A stretch of 64,000 nucleotides of DNA from Escherichia coli DSM 30083 = JCM 1649 = ATCC 11775 (GCF_003697165.2 NZ_CP033092.2:4836001-4900000); one strand, 5' to 3'; positions 31,533 to 45,256 are shown, numbered from the stretch's first letter. Program-made: numbers and translations. The notes: generated by a model from the sequence alone, not told the origin.

Positions 31533-32066
31533 ATGTCTGAATTTATTACGGTAGCTCGCCCCTACGCCAAAGCAGCTTTTGACTTTGCCGTCGAACACCA
31601 AAGTGTAGAACGCTGGCAGGACATGCTGGCGTTTGCCGCCGAGGTAACCAAAAACGAACAAATGGCAGAGCTTCTCTCTGGCGCGCTTGCGCCAGAAACG
31701 CTCGCCGAGTCGTTTATCGCAGTTTGTGGTGAGCAACTGGACGAAAACGGTCAGAACCTGATTCGGGTAATGGCTGAAAATGGTCGTCTTAACGCGCTCC
31801 CGGATGTTCTGGAGCAGTTTATTCACCTGCGTGCCGTGAGTGAGGCTACCGCTGAGGTAGACGTCATTTCCGCTGCCGCACTGAGTGAACAACAGCTCGC
31901 GAAAATTTCTGCTGCGATGGAAAAACGTCTGTCACGCAAAGTTAAGCTGAATTGCAAAATCGATAAGTCTGTAATGGCAGGCGTTATCATCCGAGCGGGT
32001 GATATGGTCATTGATGGCAGCGTACGCGGTCGTCTTGAGCGCCTTGCAGACGTCTTGCAGTCTTAA
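31533..32066 (+). CDS. atpH: F1Fo ATP synthase subunit delta
   Basis: 177 aa soluble subunit joining the b stalk to the top of F1. N-terminal helical domain ([20 protein letters not shown]) and the C-terminal OSCP/delta signature [21 protein letters not shown]. Preceded by a strong TAAGGAGGGAGGGG ribosome site between atpF and atpH. Confidence 0.97.
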
Positions 32067-32078
32067 GGGGACTGGAGC

Positions 32079-33620
32079 ATGCAACTGAATTCCACCGAAA
32101 TCAGCGAACTGATCAAGCAGCGCATTGCTCAGTTCAATGTTGTGAGTGAAGCTCACAACGAAGGTACTATTGTTTCTGTAAGTGACGGTGTTATCCGCAT
32201 TCACGGCCTGGCCGATTGTATGCAGGGTGAAATGATCTCCCTGCCGGGTAACCGTTACGCTATCGCACTGAACCTCGAGCGCGACTCTGTAGGTGCGGTT
32301 GTTATGGGGCCGTACGCTGACCTTGCCGAAGGCATGAAAGTTAAGTGTACTGGCCGTATCCTGGAAGTTCCGGTTGGCCGTGGCCTGCTGGGCCGTGTGG
32401 TTAACACTCTGGGTGCACCAATCGACGGTAAAGGTCCGCTGGATCACGACGGCTTCTCTGCTGTAGAAGCAATCGCTCCGGGCGTTATCGAACGTCAGTC
32501 CGTAGATCAGCCGGTACAGACCGGTTATAAAGCCGTTGACTCCATGATCCCAATCGGTCGTGGTCAGCGTGAATTGATCATCGGTGACCGTCAGACCGGT
32601 AAAACCGCACTGGCTATCGATGCCATCATCAACCAGCGCGATTCCGGTATCAAATGTATCTATGTCGCTATCGGCCAGAAAGCGTCCACCATTTCTAACG
32701 TGGTACGTAAACTGGAAGAGCACGGCGCACTGGCTAACACCATCGTTGTGGTAGCAACCGCGTCTGAATCCGCAGCACTGCAATACCTGGCACCGTACGC
32801 TGGTTGCGCAATGGGTGAATACTTCCGTGACCGCGGTGAAGATGCGCTGATCATTTACGATGACCTGTCTAAACAGGCTGTTGCTTACCGTCAGATCTCC
32901 CTGCTGCTCCGTCGTCCGCCAGGACGTGAAGCATTCCCAGGCGACGTATTCTACCTCCACTCTCGTCTGCTGGAGCGTGCTGCGCGTGTTAACGCCGAAT
33001 ACGTTGAAGCTTTCACCAAAGGTGAAGTGAAAGGGAAAACCGGTTCTCTGACTGCGCTGCCGATTATCGAAACTCAGGCGGGTGACGTTTCTGCGTTCGT
33101 TCCGACCAACGTAATCTCCATTACCGATGGTCAGATCTTCCTGGAAACCAACCTGTTCAACGCCGGTATTCGTCCTGCGGTTAACCCGGGTATTTCCGTA
33201 TCCCGTGTTGGTGGTGCAGCACAGACCAAGATCATGAAAAAACTGTCCGGTGGTATCCGTACCGCTCTGGCACAGTATCGTGAACTGGCAGCGTTCTCTC
33301 AGTTTGCATCCGACCTTGACGATGCAACACGTAAGCAGCTTGACCACGGTCAGAAAGTGACCGAACTGCTGAAGCAGAAACAGTATGCGCCGATGTCTGT
33401 TGCGCAACAGTCTCTGGTTCTGTTCGCAGCAGAACGTGGTTACCTGGCGGATGTTGAACTGTCGAAAATCGGCAGCTTCGAAGCCGCTCTGCTGGCTTAC
33501 GTCGACCGTGATCACGCTCCGTTGATGCAAGAGATCAACCAGACCGGTGGCTACAACGACGAAATCGAAGGCAAGCTGAAAGGCATCCTCGATTCCTTCA
33601 AAGCAACCCAATCCTGGTAA
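32079..33620 (+). CDS. atpA: F1Fo ATP synthase subunit alpha
   Basis: 513 aa regulatory nucleotide-binding subunit of F1. Walker A GDRQTGKT at residues about 169-176 and the alpha signature [16 protein letters not shown] near residue 365 are present. It forms the hexamer with beta. The large open frame on the opposite strand is a codon-usage shadow. Confidence 0.98.
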
Positions 33621-33670
33621 CGTCTGGCGGCTTGCCTTAGGGCAGGCCGCAAGGCATTGAGGAGAAGCTC

Positions 33671-34534
33671 ATGGCCGGCGCAAAAGAGATACGTAGTAAG
33701 ATCGCAAGCGTCCAGAACACGCAAAAGATCACTAAAGCGATGGAGATGGTCGCCGCTTCCAAAATGCGTAAATCGCAGGATCGCATGGCGGCCAGCCGTC
33801 CTTATGCAGAAACCATGCGCAAAGTGATTGGTCACCTTGCACACGGTAATCTGGAATATAAGCACCCTTACCTGGAAGACCGCGACGTTAAACGCGTGGG
33901 CTACCTGGTGGTGTCGACCGACCGTGGTTTGTGCGGTGGTTTGAACATTAACCTGTTCAAAAAACTGCTGGCGGAAATGAAGACCTGGACCGACAAAGGC
34001 GTTCAATGCGACCTCGCAATGATCGGCTCGAAAGGCGTGTCGTTCTTCAACTCCGTGGGCGGCAATGTTGTTGCCCAGGTCACCGGCATGGGGGATAACC
34101 CTTCCCTGTCCGAACTGATCGGTCCGGTAAAAGTGATGTTGCAGGCCTACGACGAAGGCCGTCTGGACAAGCTTTACATTGTCAGCAACAAATTTATTAA
34201 CACCATGTCTCAGGTTCCGACCATCAGCCAGCTGCTGCCGTTACCGGCATCAGATGATGATGATCTGAAACATAAATCCTGGGATTACCTGTACGAACCC
34301 GATCCGAAGGCGTTGCTGGATACCCTGCTGCGTCGTTATGTCGAATCTCAGGTTTATCAGGGCGTGGTTGAAAACCTGGCCAGCGAGCAGGCCGCCCGTA
34401 TGGTGGCGATGAAAGCCGCGACCGACAATGGCGGCAGCCTGATTAAAGAGCTGCAGTTGGTATACAACAAAGCTCGTCAGGCCAGCATTACTCAGGAACT
34501 CACCGAGATCGTCTCGGGGGCCGCCGCGGTTTAA
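33671..34534 (+). CDS. atpG: F1Fo ATP synthase subunit gamma
   Basis: 287 aa central rotor shaft. N- and C-terminal helices form an antiparallel coiled coil ([20 protein letters not shown] and [15 protein letters not shown]). The family signature near the end reads [12 protein letters not shown]. It couples c-ring rotation to beta-subunit catalysis. Confidence 0.97.
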
Positions 34535-34560
34535 ACAGGTTATTTCGTAGAGGATTTAAG

Positions 34561-35943
34561 ATGGCTACTGGAAAGATTGTCCAGGTAATCGGCGCCGTAG
34601 TTGACGTCGAATTCCCTCAGGATGCCGTACCGCGCGTGTACGATGCTCTTGAGGTGCAAAATGGTAATGAGCGTCTGGTGCTGGAAGTTCAGCAGCAGCT
34701 CGGCGGCGGTATCGTGCGTACCATCGCAATGGGTTCCTCCGACGGTCTGCGTCGCGGTCTGGATGTAAAAGACCTCGAACACCCGATCGAAGTCCCGGTA
34801 GGTAAAGCGACTCTGGGCCGTATCATGAACGTACTGGGTGAACCGGTCGACATGAAAGGCGAGATCGGTGAAGAAGAGCGTTGGGCGATTCACCGCGCAG
34901 CACCTTCCTACGAAGAGCTGTCAAACTCTCAGGAACTGCTGGAAACCGGTATCAAAGTTATCGACCTGATGTGTCCGTTCGCTAAGGGCGGTAAAGTTGG
35001 TCTGTTCGGTGGTGCGGGTGTAGGTAAAACCGTAAACATGATGGAGCTTATTCGTAACATCGCGATCGAGCACTCCGGTTACTCTGTGTTTGCGGGCGTA
35101 GGTGAACGTACTCGTGAGGGTAACGACTTCTACCACGAAATGACCGACTCCAACGTTATCGACAAAGTATCCCTGGTGTATGGCCAGATGAACGAGCCGC
35201 CGGGAAACCGTCTGCGCGTTGCTCTGACCGGTCTGACCATGGCTGAGAAATTCCGTGACGAAGGTCGTGACGTTCTGCTGTTCGTTGACAACATCTATCG
35301 TTACACCCTGGCCGGTACGGAAGTATCCGCACTGCTGGGCCGTATGCCTTCAGCGGTAGGTTATCAGCCGACCCTGGCGGAAGAGATGGGCGTTCTGCAG
35401 GAACGTATCACCTCCACCAAAACCGGTTCTATCACCTCCGTACAGGCAGTATACGTACCTGCGGATGACTTGACTGACCCGTCTCCGGCAACCACCTTTG
35501 CGCACCTTGACGCAACCGTGGTACTGAGCCGTCAGATCGCGTCTCTGGGTATCTACCCGGCCGTTGACCCGCTGGACTCCACCAGCCGTCAGCTGGACCC
35601 GCTGGTGGTTGGTCAGGAACACTACGACACTGCGCGTGGCGTTCAGTCCATCCTGCAACGTTATCAGGAACTGAAAGACATTATCGCCATCCTGGGTATG
35701 GATGAACTGTCTGAAGAAGACAAACTGGTGGTAGCGCGTGCTCGTAAGATCCAGCGCTTCCTGTCCCAGCCGTTCTTCGTGGCAGAAGTATTCACCGGTT
35801 CTCCGGGTAAATACGTCTCCCTGAAAGACACCATCCGTGGCTTTAAAGGCATCATGGAAGGCGAATACGATCACCTGCCGGAGCAGGCGTTCTACATGGT
35901 CGGTTCCATCGAAGAAGCTGTGGAAAAAGCCAAAAAACTTTAA
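34561..35943 (+). CDS. atpD: F1Fo ATP synthase subunit beta
   Basis: 460 aa catalytic subunit. Walker A GGAGVGKT at residues about 149-156, the catalytic Glu in [12 protein letters not shown] and Walker [13 protein letters not shown], plus the family signature [13 protein letters not shown], are all present. Standard length. Confidence 0.98.
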
Positions 35944-35963
35944 CGCCTTAATCGGAGGGTGAT

Positions 35964-36383
35964 ATGGCAATGACTTACCACCTGGACGTCGTCAGCGCAG
36001 AGCAACAAATGTTCTCTGGTCTGGTCGAGAAAATCCAGGTAACGGGTAGCGAAGGTGAACTGGGGATCTACCCTGGCCACGCACCGCTGCTCACCGCCAT
36101 TAAGCCTGGTATGATTCGCATCGTGAAACAGCACGGTCACGAAGAGTTTATCTATCTGTCTGGCGGCATTCTTGAAGTGCAGCCTGGCAACGTGACCGTT
36201 CTGGCCGACACCGCAATTCGCGGCCAGGATCTCGACGAAGCGCGAGCCATGGAAGCGAAACGTAAGGCTGAAGAGCACATTAGCAGCTCTCACGGCGACG
36301 TAGATTACGCTCAGGCGTCTGCGGAACTGGCCAAAGCGATCGCGCAGCTGCGCGTTATCGAGTTGACCAAAAAAGCGATGTAA
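35964..36383 (+). CDS. atpC: F1Fo ATP synthase subunit epsilon
   Basis: 139 aa. N-terminal beta sandwich ([41 protein letters not shown]) and a C-terminal helical hairpin that can extend into F1 and inhibit ATP hydrolysis. Last gene of the operon, followed by a terminator. Confidence 0.97.
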
Positions 36384-36401
36384 CACCGGCTTGAAAAGCA
36401 C

Positions 36402-36434
36402 AAAAGCCAGTCTGGCAACAGGCTGGCTTTTTTT
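36402..36434 (+). terminator. atp operon terminator
   Basis: AGCCAGTCTG, GCAA loop, CAGGCTGGCT followed by eight T. It starts about 20 bases after the atpC stop. Confidence 0.93.
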
Positions 36435-36736
36435 TACGCGTATTGACCCGTCCTGAAAAGCGTTCACATAGATCCTGATGATATAAAACACCCCTGTTTT
36501 CCCGTTTATTCATTGATCGAAATAAGAGCAAAAACATCCACCTGACGCTTAAATGAAGGTACTGCCTTAATTTTCTGCAGACAAAAGGCGTGACGATGGT
36601 CGAAAATGGCGCTTTCGTCAGCGGGGATAATCCGTTATTGAACAATTTATCCTCTGTCCATTTCACGATGAAAAAAATGTAGTTTTTTCAAGGTGAAGCG
36701 GTTTAAATTCGTTCTCAAATTACAGTCAGGACGCGT
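36435..36736. other. atpC-glmU intergenic region
   Basis: About 300 bases with no supported gene. Since the atp terminator precedes it, glmU should have its own promoter in the AT-rich part at 36640-36730, but I could not assign -35 and -10 boxes with confidence. A ribosome site TCAGGA at 36726-36731 precedes the glmU ATG. NagC-binding sites are known upstream of glmU; one was not located with certainty. Confidence 0.45.
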
Positions 36737-38107
36737 ATGTTGAATAATGCTATGAGCGTAGTGATCCTTGCCGCAGGCAAAGGCACGCGCATGTATTCCG
36801 ATCTTCCGAAAGTGCTGCATACCCTTGCCGGGAAAGCGATGGTTCAGCATGTCATTGATGCTGCGAATGAATTAGGCGCAGCGCACGTTCACCTTGTGTA
36901 TGGTCACGGCGGCGATCTGCTTAAGCAGGCGCTGAAAGACGACAACCTGAACTGGGTGCTTCAGACAGAACAGCTGGGTACGGGTCATGCGATGCAGCAG
37001 GCCGCACCTTTCTTTGCCGATGATGAAGACATTTTAATGCTCTACGGCGACGTGCCGCTGATCTCTGTCGAAACACTCCAGCGTCTGCGTGATGCTAAAC
37101 CGCAGGGTGGCATTGGTCTGCTGACGGTAAAACTGGATGATCCGACCGGTTATGGACGTATCACCCGTGAAAACGGCAAAGTTACCGGCATTGTTGAGCA
37201 CAAAGATGCCACCGACGAGCAGCGTCAGATTCAGGAGATCAACACCGGCATTCTGATTGCCAACGGCGCAGATATGAAACGCTGGCTGGCGAAGCTGACC
37301 AACAATAATGCTCAGGGCGAATACTACATCACCGACATTATTGCGCTGGCGTATCAGGAAGGACGTGAAATCGTCGCCGTTCATCCGCAACGTTTAAGCG
37401 AAGTAGAAGGCGTGAATAACCGCCTGCAACTCTCCCGACTGGAGCGCGTTTACCAGTCCGAACAGGCTGAAAAACTGCTGTTAGCAGGTGTTATGCTGCG
37501 CGATCCGGCGCGTTTTGATCTGCGCGGTACGCTTACTCACGGGCGCGATGTTGAAATTGATACTAACGTTATCATCGAGGGCAACGTGACTCTCGGTCAT
37601 CGCGTGAAAATCGGCACCGGTTGCGTGATTAAAAACAGCGTGATTGGCGATGATTGCGAAATCAGTCCATATACCGTCGTGGAAGACGCGAATCTGGCTG
37701 CGGCCTGTACTATTGGCCCGTTTGCCCGTCTGCGTCCTGGTGCTGAGTTGCTGGAAGGTGCACACGTCGGTAACTTCGTTGAGATGAAAAAAGCGCGTCT
37801 GGGTAAAGGCTCGAAAGCTGGTCATCTGACTTACCTGGGCGATGCGGAAATTGGCGATAACGTTAACATCGGCGCGGGAACCATTACCTGCAACTACGAT
37901 GGTGCGAATAAATTTAAGACCATTATCGGCGACGATGTGTTTGTCGGTTCCGACACTCAACTGGTGGCCCCGGTAACAGTAGGCAAAGGCGCGACCATTG
38001 CTGCGGGTACAACTGTGACGCGTAATGTCGGCGAAAATGCCCTGGCGATCAGCCGTGTGCCGCAGACTCAAAAAGAAGGCTGGCGTCGTCCGGTAAAGAA
38101 AAAGTAA
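36737..38107 (+). CDS. glmU: Bifunctional GlcNAc-1-P uridyltransferase / GlcN-1-P acetyltransferase GlmU
   Basis: 456 aa. The N-terminal nucleotidyltransferase has the pyrophosphorylase motif LAAGKGTRM at residues about 11-19. The C-terminal half is a left-handed beta-helix of hexapeptide repeats ([27 protein letters not shown]) and carries the acetyltransferase. It makes UDP-GlcNAc for peptidoglycan and LPS. glmS, which supplies its substrate pathway, lies 160 bases downstream. Confidence 0.97.
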
Positions 38108-38267
38108 TTCTGGCCGGGTAATCCGGTCATATGGGATGAGGAGATAACATAATCTCCCGCCCACAAGCAGTAACTATAAAAATAACCCCACTCTCTACAA
38201 GGCTCGGGGCGCCCGAAATACGGGCATACAGGTTGACCGACAACGATATAAATCGGAATCAAAAACT
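38108..38267 (+). promoter_or_regulatory. glmU-glmS intercistronic region (glmS leader)
   Basis: 160 bases without a gene. A hairpin TGGCCGGGT/ATCCGGTCA-like lies right after the glmU stop (38111-38129). In E. coli, RNase E cuts the bicistronic message at the glmU stop codon, and the sRNA GlmZ pairs in the leader just ahead of the glmS start. Those roles are known for the species; only the leader and hairpin are seen here. Confidence 0.6.
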
Positions 38268-40097
38268 ATGTGTGGAATTGTTGGCGCGATCGCGCAACGT
38301 GATGTAGCAGAAATCCTTCTTGAAGGTTTACGTCGTCTGGAATACCGCGGATATGATTCTGCCGGTCTGGCCGTTGTTGATGCAGAAGGTCATATGACCC
38401 GCCTGCGTCGCCTCGGTAAAGTACAGATGCTGGCTCAGGCAGCGGAAGAACATCCTCTGCATGGCGGCACCGGTATTGCTCACACTCGCTGGGCGACCCA
38501 CGGTGAACCTTCAGAAGCTAACGCGCATCCGCATGTTTCTGAACACATTGTGGTGGTGCATAACGGCATCATCGAAAACCATGAACCGCTGCGTGAAGAG
38601 TTAAAAGCGCGTGGCTATACCTTCGTTTCTGAAACCGACACCGAAGTGATTGCACATTTGGTGAACTGGGAGCTGAAACAAGGCGGTACTCTGCGTGAGG
38701 CAGTTCTGCGTGCTATCCCGCAACTGCGTGGTGCGTACGGTACAGTGATCATGGACTCCCGTCATCCGGATACCCTGCTGGCGGCACGTTCTGGTAGTCC
38801 GCTGGTGATTGGCCTGGGTATGGGCGAAAACTTTATCGCTTCTGACCAGCTGGCGCTGTTGCCAGTGACTCGTCGCTTTATCTTCCTTGAAGAGGGCGAT
38901 ATTGCGGAAATCACTCGCCGTTCGGTAAACATCTTCGATAAAACTGGCGCGGAAGTAAAACGTCAGGATATCGAATCCAATCTGCAATATGACGCGGGCG
39001 ATAAAGGTATTTACCGCCACTACATGCAGAAAGAGATCTACGAACAGCCGAACGCGATCAAAAACACCCTTACCGGGCGCATCAGCCACGGTCAGGTTGA
39101 TTTAAGCGAGCTGGGACCGAACGCCGATGAACTGCTGTCGAAGGTTGAGCATATTCAGATCCTCGCCTGTGGTACTTCTTATAACTCCGGTATAGTTTCC
39201 CGCTACTGGTTTGAATCGCTGGCAGGTATTCCGTGCGACGTCGAAATCGCCTCTGAATTCCGCTATCGCAAATCTGCCGTGCGTCGTAACAGCCTGATGA
39301 TCACCTTGTCACAGTCTGGCGAAACCGCGGATACCCTGGCGGGCCTGCGTCTGTCGAAAGAGCTGGGTTACCTTGGTTCGCTGGCAATCTGTAACGTTCC
39401 GGGTTCTTCTCTGGTGCGCGAATCCGATCTGGCGCTGATGACCAACGCCGGTACGGAAATTGGCGTGGCCTCCACCAAAGCATTCACCACCCAGTTAACT
39501 GTGCTGTTGATGCTGGTGGCGAAACTGTCTCGCCTGAAAGGTCTGGATGCCTCCATTGAACATGACATCGTGCATGGTCTGCAGGCGCTGCCGAGCCGTA
39601 TTGAGCAGATGCTGTCTCAGGACAAACGCATTGAAGCGCTGGCAGAAGATTTCTCTGACAAACATCACGCGCTGTTCCTGGGCCGTGGCGATCAGTACCC
39701 AATCGCGCTGGAAGGTGCATTGAAGCTGAAAGAGATCTCTTACATTCACGCTGAAGCCTACGCTGCAGGCGAACTGAAACACGGTCCGCTGGCGCTGATT
39801 GATGCCGATATGCCGGTTATCGTCGTTGCACCGAACAACGAATTGCTGGAAAAACTGAAATCCAACATTGAAGAAGTTCGCGCGCGTGGCGGTCAGTTGT
39901 ATGTCTTCGCCGATCAGGATGCGGGTTTTGTGAGCAGTGACAATATGCACATTATTGAGATGCCGCATGTGGAAGAGGTGATTGCACCGATCTTCTACAC
40001 CGTTCCGCTGCAACTACTGGCTTACCACGTTGCGCTGATCAAAGGCACCGACGTTGACCAGCCGCGTAACCTGGCAAAATCGGTAACGGTTGAGTAA
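38268..40097 (+). CDS. glmS: Glucosamine-6-phosphate synthase (glutamine-hydrolysing)
   Basis: 609 aa. It converts fructose-6-phosphate and glutamine to glucosamine-6-phosphate, the entry step of amino sugar synthesis. After Met removal Cys1 of MCGIVGAIAQRD is the glutaminase nucleophile. The N-terminal Ntn domain (to about 240) is followed by two SIS sugar isomerase domains with LSQSGETADTLAGL and the C-terminal signature NLAKSVTVE. Followed by its terminator. Confidence 0.98.
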   Translation: MCGIVGAIAQRDVAEILLEGLRRLEYRGYDSAGLAVVDAEGHMTRLRRLGKVQMLAQAAEEHPLHGGTGIAHTRWATHGEPSEANAHPHVSEHIVVVHNGIIENHEPLREELKARGYTFVSETDTEVIAHLVNWELKQGGTLREAVLRAIPQLRGAYGTVIMDSRHPDTLLAARSGSPLVIGLGMGENFIASDQLALLPVTRRFIFLEEGDIAEITRRSVNIFDKTGAEVKRQDIESNLQYDAGDKGIYRHYMQKEIYEQPNAIKNTLTGRISHGQVDLSELGPNADELLSKVEHIQILACGTSYNSGIVSRYWFESLAGIPCDVEIASEFRYRKSAVRRNSLMITLSQSGETADTLAGLRLSKELGYLGSLAICNVPGSSLVRESDLALMTNAGTEIGVASTKAFTTQLTVLLMLVAKLSRLKGLDASIEHDIVHGLQALPSRIEQMLSQDKRIEALAEDFSDKHHALFLGRGDQYPIALEGALKLKEISYIHAEAYAAGELKHGPLALIDADMPVIVVAPNNELLEKLKSNIEEVRARGGQLYVFADQDAGFVSSDNMHIIEMPHVEEVIAPIFYTVPLQLLAYHVALIKGTDVDQPRNLAKSVTVE

Positions 40098-40104
40098 TAA
40101 ATGG

Positions 40105-40131
40105 ATGCCCTGCGTAAGCGGGGCATTTTTC
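40105..40131 (+). terminator. glmS terminator
   Basis: ATGCCCTGCG / CGGGGCAT hairpin with a small TAAG-type loop, then TTTTTC. Starts 8 bases after the glmS stop. Confidence 0.9.
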
Positions 40132-40200
40132 TTCCTGTTATGTTTTTAATCAAACATCCTGCCAACTCCATGTGACAAACCGTCATCTTCGGCTACTTTT

Positions 40201-40234
40201 TCTCTGTCACAGAATGAAAATTTTTCTGTCATCT
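40201..40234. promoter_or_regulatory. Possible distal Pho-box half sites
   Basis: CTGTCAC at 40204-40210 and CTGTCAT at 40226-40232 are spaced about two DNA turns apart, some 200 bases upstream of pstS. They resemble single PhoB half sites (CTGTCA) but lack the 11-base periodicity of the main boxes. PhoB binding here is inferred. Confidence 0.35.
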
Positions 40235-40304
40235 CTTCGTTATTAATATTTGTAATTAACTGAATATAAACTCTTATTTAAATCGGACTGAAGACATTCT
40301 CTCT

Positions 40305-40344
40305 CTGTCATAAAACTGTCATAAACCTTACATATAACTGTCAC
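40305..40344 (+). promoter_or_regulatory. pstS Pho boxes (PhoB operator)
   Basis: CTGTCAT-type half sites repeat every 11 bases: CTGTCATAAAA at 40305, CTGTCATAAAC at 40316, CTTACATATAA at 40327 and CTGTCAC at 40338. They form two consecutive 18-base Pho boxes (40305-40322 and 40327-40344). They replace a normal -35. A -10-like element, TATTTTGC, follows at about 40355-40362. PhoB-phosphate activates pstSCAB-phoU under phosphate limitation. Confidence 0.93.
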
Positions 40345-40392
40345 CTGTTTGTCCTATTTTGCTTCTCGTAGCCAACAAACAATGCTTTATGA

Positions 40393-41451
<1,059 letters not shown>

Positions 41452-41460
41452 TAAAACTCC

Positions 41461-41496
41461 AGGCCGGGTACGGTGTTTTACGCCGCATCCGGCATT
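41461..41496 (-). repeat. REP element between pstS and pstC
   Basis: GCCGGATGCGGCGTAAAACA-like palindromic unit read on the minus strand (plus strand AGGCCGGGTACGGTGTTTTACGCCGCATCCGGC). It probably stabilises the pstS message and lowers downstream expression, consistent with the need for excess PstS. Confidence 0.85.
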
Positions 41497-41534
41497 ACAA
41501 AATGACTTTGTAAACGCGTTTAACTGAAGAGTAA

Positions 41535-42496
<962 letters not shown>

Positions 42497-42497
<1 letters not shown>

Positions 42498-43387
42498 TGG
42501 CTATGGTTGAAATGCAAACCACTGCGGCACTGGCTGAATCCCGCCGCAAAATGCAGGCGCGTCGCCGCCTCAAAAACCGTATTGCGCTGACGCTCTCAAT
42601 GGCGACGATGGCCTTCGGTCTGTTCTGGCTGATCTGGATTTTAATGTCCACCATCACTCGCGGTATCGACGGTATGTCGCTGGCGCTGTTCACCGAAATG
42701 ACGCCACCACCCAATACGGAAGGCGGTGGTCTGGCGAACGCCCTGGCGGGTAGCGGCCTGTTAATTTTGTGGGCTACCGTATTCGGTACGCCGCTGGGCA
42801 TTATGGCGGGGATTTACCTGGCTGAATATGGTCGTAAATCTTGGCTGGCAGAAGTGATTCGCTTCATTAACGACATTCTGCTCTCTGCGCCGTCGATTGT
42901 GGTTGGTCTGTTTGTTTACACCATTGTGGTGGCGCAGATGGAGCACTTCTCCGGCTGGGCGGGCGTGATTGCGCTGGCGCTGTTGCAGGTGCCGATTGTT
43001 ATCCGCACCACCGAGAACATGCTGAAACTGGTGCCGGACAGCCTGCGTGAAGCGGCTTATGCGCTGGGTACGCCGAAGTGGAAGATGATCGCCGCGATCA
43101 CGCTGAAAGCGTCGGTGTCCGGGATCATGACCGGTATCCTGCTGGCGATTGCCCGTATTGCTGGTGAAACCGCGCCGCTGCTGTTTACTGCGCTCTCCAA
43201 CCAGTTCTGGAGCACGGACATGATGCAGCCGATCGCCAACCTGCCGGTGACGATCTTTAAGTTTGCGATGAGCCCGTTTGCGGAATGGCAGCAACTGGCC
43301 TGGGCCGGGGTGTTGATCATTACCCTGTGCGTACTGCTGCTGAACATTCTGGCGCGCGTTGTTTTTGCGAAGAATAAACACGGTTAA
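42497..43387 (+). CDS. pstA: Phosphate ABC transporter permease PstA
   Basis: 296 aa, six membrane helices. The EAA-type loop reads EAAYALGTPKWKMIAAITLKA (described by its ends EAAYALG and ITLKA). Second permease subunit of the Pst importer, translationally coupled to pstC. Confidence 0.96.
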
Positions 43388-43393
43388 CACTTT

Positions 43394-43428
43394 GCTGGAT
43401 GCGGCGTAAACGCCTTATCCGGCCTACG
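43394..43428 (+). repeat. REP element between pstA and pstB
   Basis: CTGGATGCGGCGTAAACGCCTTATCCGGCCTAC closely matches the REP consensus: inverted arms GCCGGATGCGGCG / CGCCTTATCCGGC around AAA (shown in parts). It lies in the 90-base pstA-pstB spacer. Confidence 0.93.
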
Positions 43429-43438
43429 GTAAGCCTGA

Positions 43439-44251
<813 letters not shown>

Positions 44252-44265
44252 TTCAGGAGTGCGTT

Positions 44266-44991
44266 ATGGACAGTCTCAATCTTAATAAACATATTTCCGG
44301 CCAGTTCAACGCCGAACTGGAAAGCATCCGCACGCAGGTGATGACCATGGGCGGCATGGTGGAGCAGCAGCTTTCTGATGCAATCACCGCGATGCATAAC
44401 CAGGACAGCGATCTGGCGAAGCGCGTCATCGAAGGCGACAAGAACGTCAACATGATGGAAGTGGCGATCGATGAAGCCTGCGTGCGCATTATCGCCAAAC
44501 GTCAGCCGACGGCGAGCGACCTGCGTCTGGTTATGGTGATCAGTAAAACCATTGCCGAGCTGGAGCGTATTGGCGACGTGGCGGACAAAATCTGCCGTAC
44601 TGCACTGGAGAAATTCTCCCAGCAGCATCAGCCATTGCTGGTAAGTCTGGAGTCGCTGGGCCGTCATACCATCCAGATGCTGCACGACGTGCTGGACGCG
44701 TTCGCGCGGATGGACATTGACGAAGCGGTACGTATTTATCGTGAAGATAAAAAAGTCGATCAGGAGTACGAAGGTATTGTTCGTCAACTGATGACCTACA
44801 TGATGGAAGATTCGCGTACCATTCCGAGCGTACTTACCGCGTTATTCTGTGCGCGTTCTATCGAACGTATTGGCGACCGCTGCCAGAATATTTGTGAGTT
44901 TATCTTCTACTACGTGAAGGGGCAGGATTTCCGTCACGTCGGTGGTGACGAGCTCGATAAACTGCTGGCAGAAAAAGATAGCGATAAATAA
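44266..44991 (+). CDS. phoU: Phosphate signalling regulator PhoU
   Basis: 241 aa all-helical protein with two three-helix repeats, each carrying a metal-binding E(D)xxxD-type motif ([19 protein letters not shown] and [17 protein letters not shown]). It transmits Pst status to PhoR and turns off the Pho regulon. I start at [10 protein letters not shown] (ATG 44266), not the in-frame ATG at 44248, because AGGAG lies just ahead of it. Confidence 0.96.
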
Positions 44992-45001
44992 TTCACCAAG
45001 T

Positions 45002-45030
45002 AAATCCCAATAATTTAATTATTGGGATTT
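45002..45030 (+). terminator. phoU terminator
   Basis: AAATCCCAATAATT pairs with AATTATTGGGATTT with almost no loop, 10 bases after the phoU stop. The T-run is short, so it may act mainly as a 3' end stabiliser. Confidence 0.7.
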
Positions 45031-45077
45031 GTTATATATAACTTTATAAAATCCTAAAATTACACAAAATTAATAAC

Positions 45078-45139
45078 TGCGAGCATGGTCATACTTTTAT
45101 AAATAGAGCATTGCTATTTTTTCTGCACGCAACTAAATT
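45078..45139 (+). promoter_or_regulatory. bgl promoter with CRP-like site
   Basis: A CRP-like site TGCGAGCATGGTCATA at 45078-45093 differs from TGTGA-N6-TCACA at two or three positions. The promoter -35 TTGCTA is at 45111-45116 and the -10 TAAATT at 45134-45139 with a 17-base spacer. The surrounding DNA is very AT-rich and in E. coli is silenced by H-NS, leaving bgl cryptic. Confidence 0.7.
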
Positions 45140-45186
45140 AATTTTCGAACCTGGATGTTCGTTATAAAAACCATTAATTAATGACT

Positions 45187-45215
45187 GGATTGTTACTGCA
45201 TTCGCAGGCAAAACC
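45187..45215 (+). promoter_or_regulatory. BglG-binding antiterminator RAT 1
   Basis: GGATTGTTACTGCATTCGCA followed by GGCAAAACC forms the ribonucleic antiterminator bound by dimeric BglG. It overlaps the left arm of the terminator that follows. Confidence 0.9.
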
Positions 45216-45256
45216 TGACATAACCAGAGAATACTGGTGAAGTCGGGTTTTTTTGT
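45209..45256 (+). terminator. bgl leader terminator t1
   Basis: AAAACCTGAC (45210-45219) pairs with GTCGGGTTTT (45243-45252), followed by further T. Located just upstream of bglG, mutually exclusive with RAT 1. Confidence 0.88.

Noticed and set aside
31932..33611. 559-codon open frame on the minus strand opposite atpA
   Set aside because: It is a shadow of the strongly codon-biased atpA gene. It has no ribosome site, its composition is odd (rich in Cys, His, Phe, Gln) and it matches no family. Similar long antisense frames lie opposite atpD, glmU, glmS and pst.
38111..38129. GGCCGGGTAATCCGGTC hairpin after glmU as an intrinsic terminator
   Set aside because: No T-run follows, and glmU-glmS are known to be co-transcribed; it more likely takes part in message processing.
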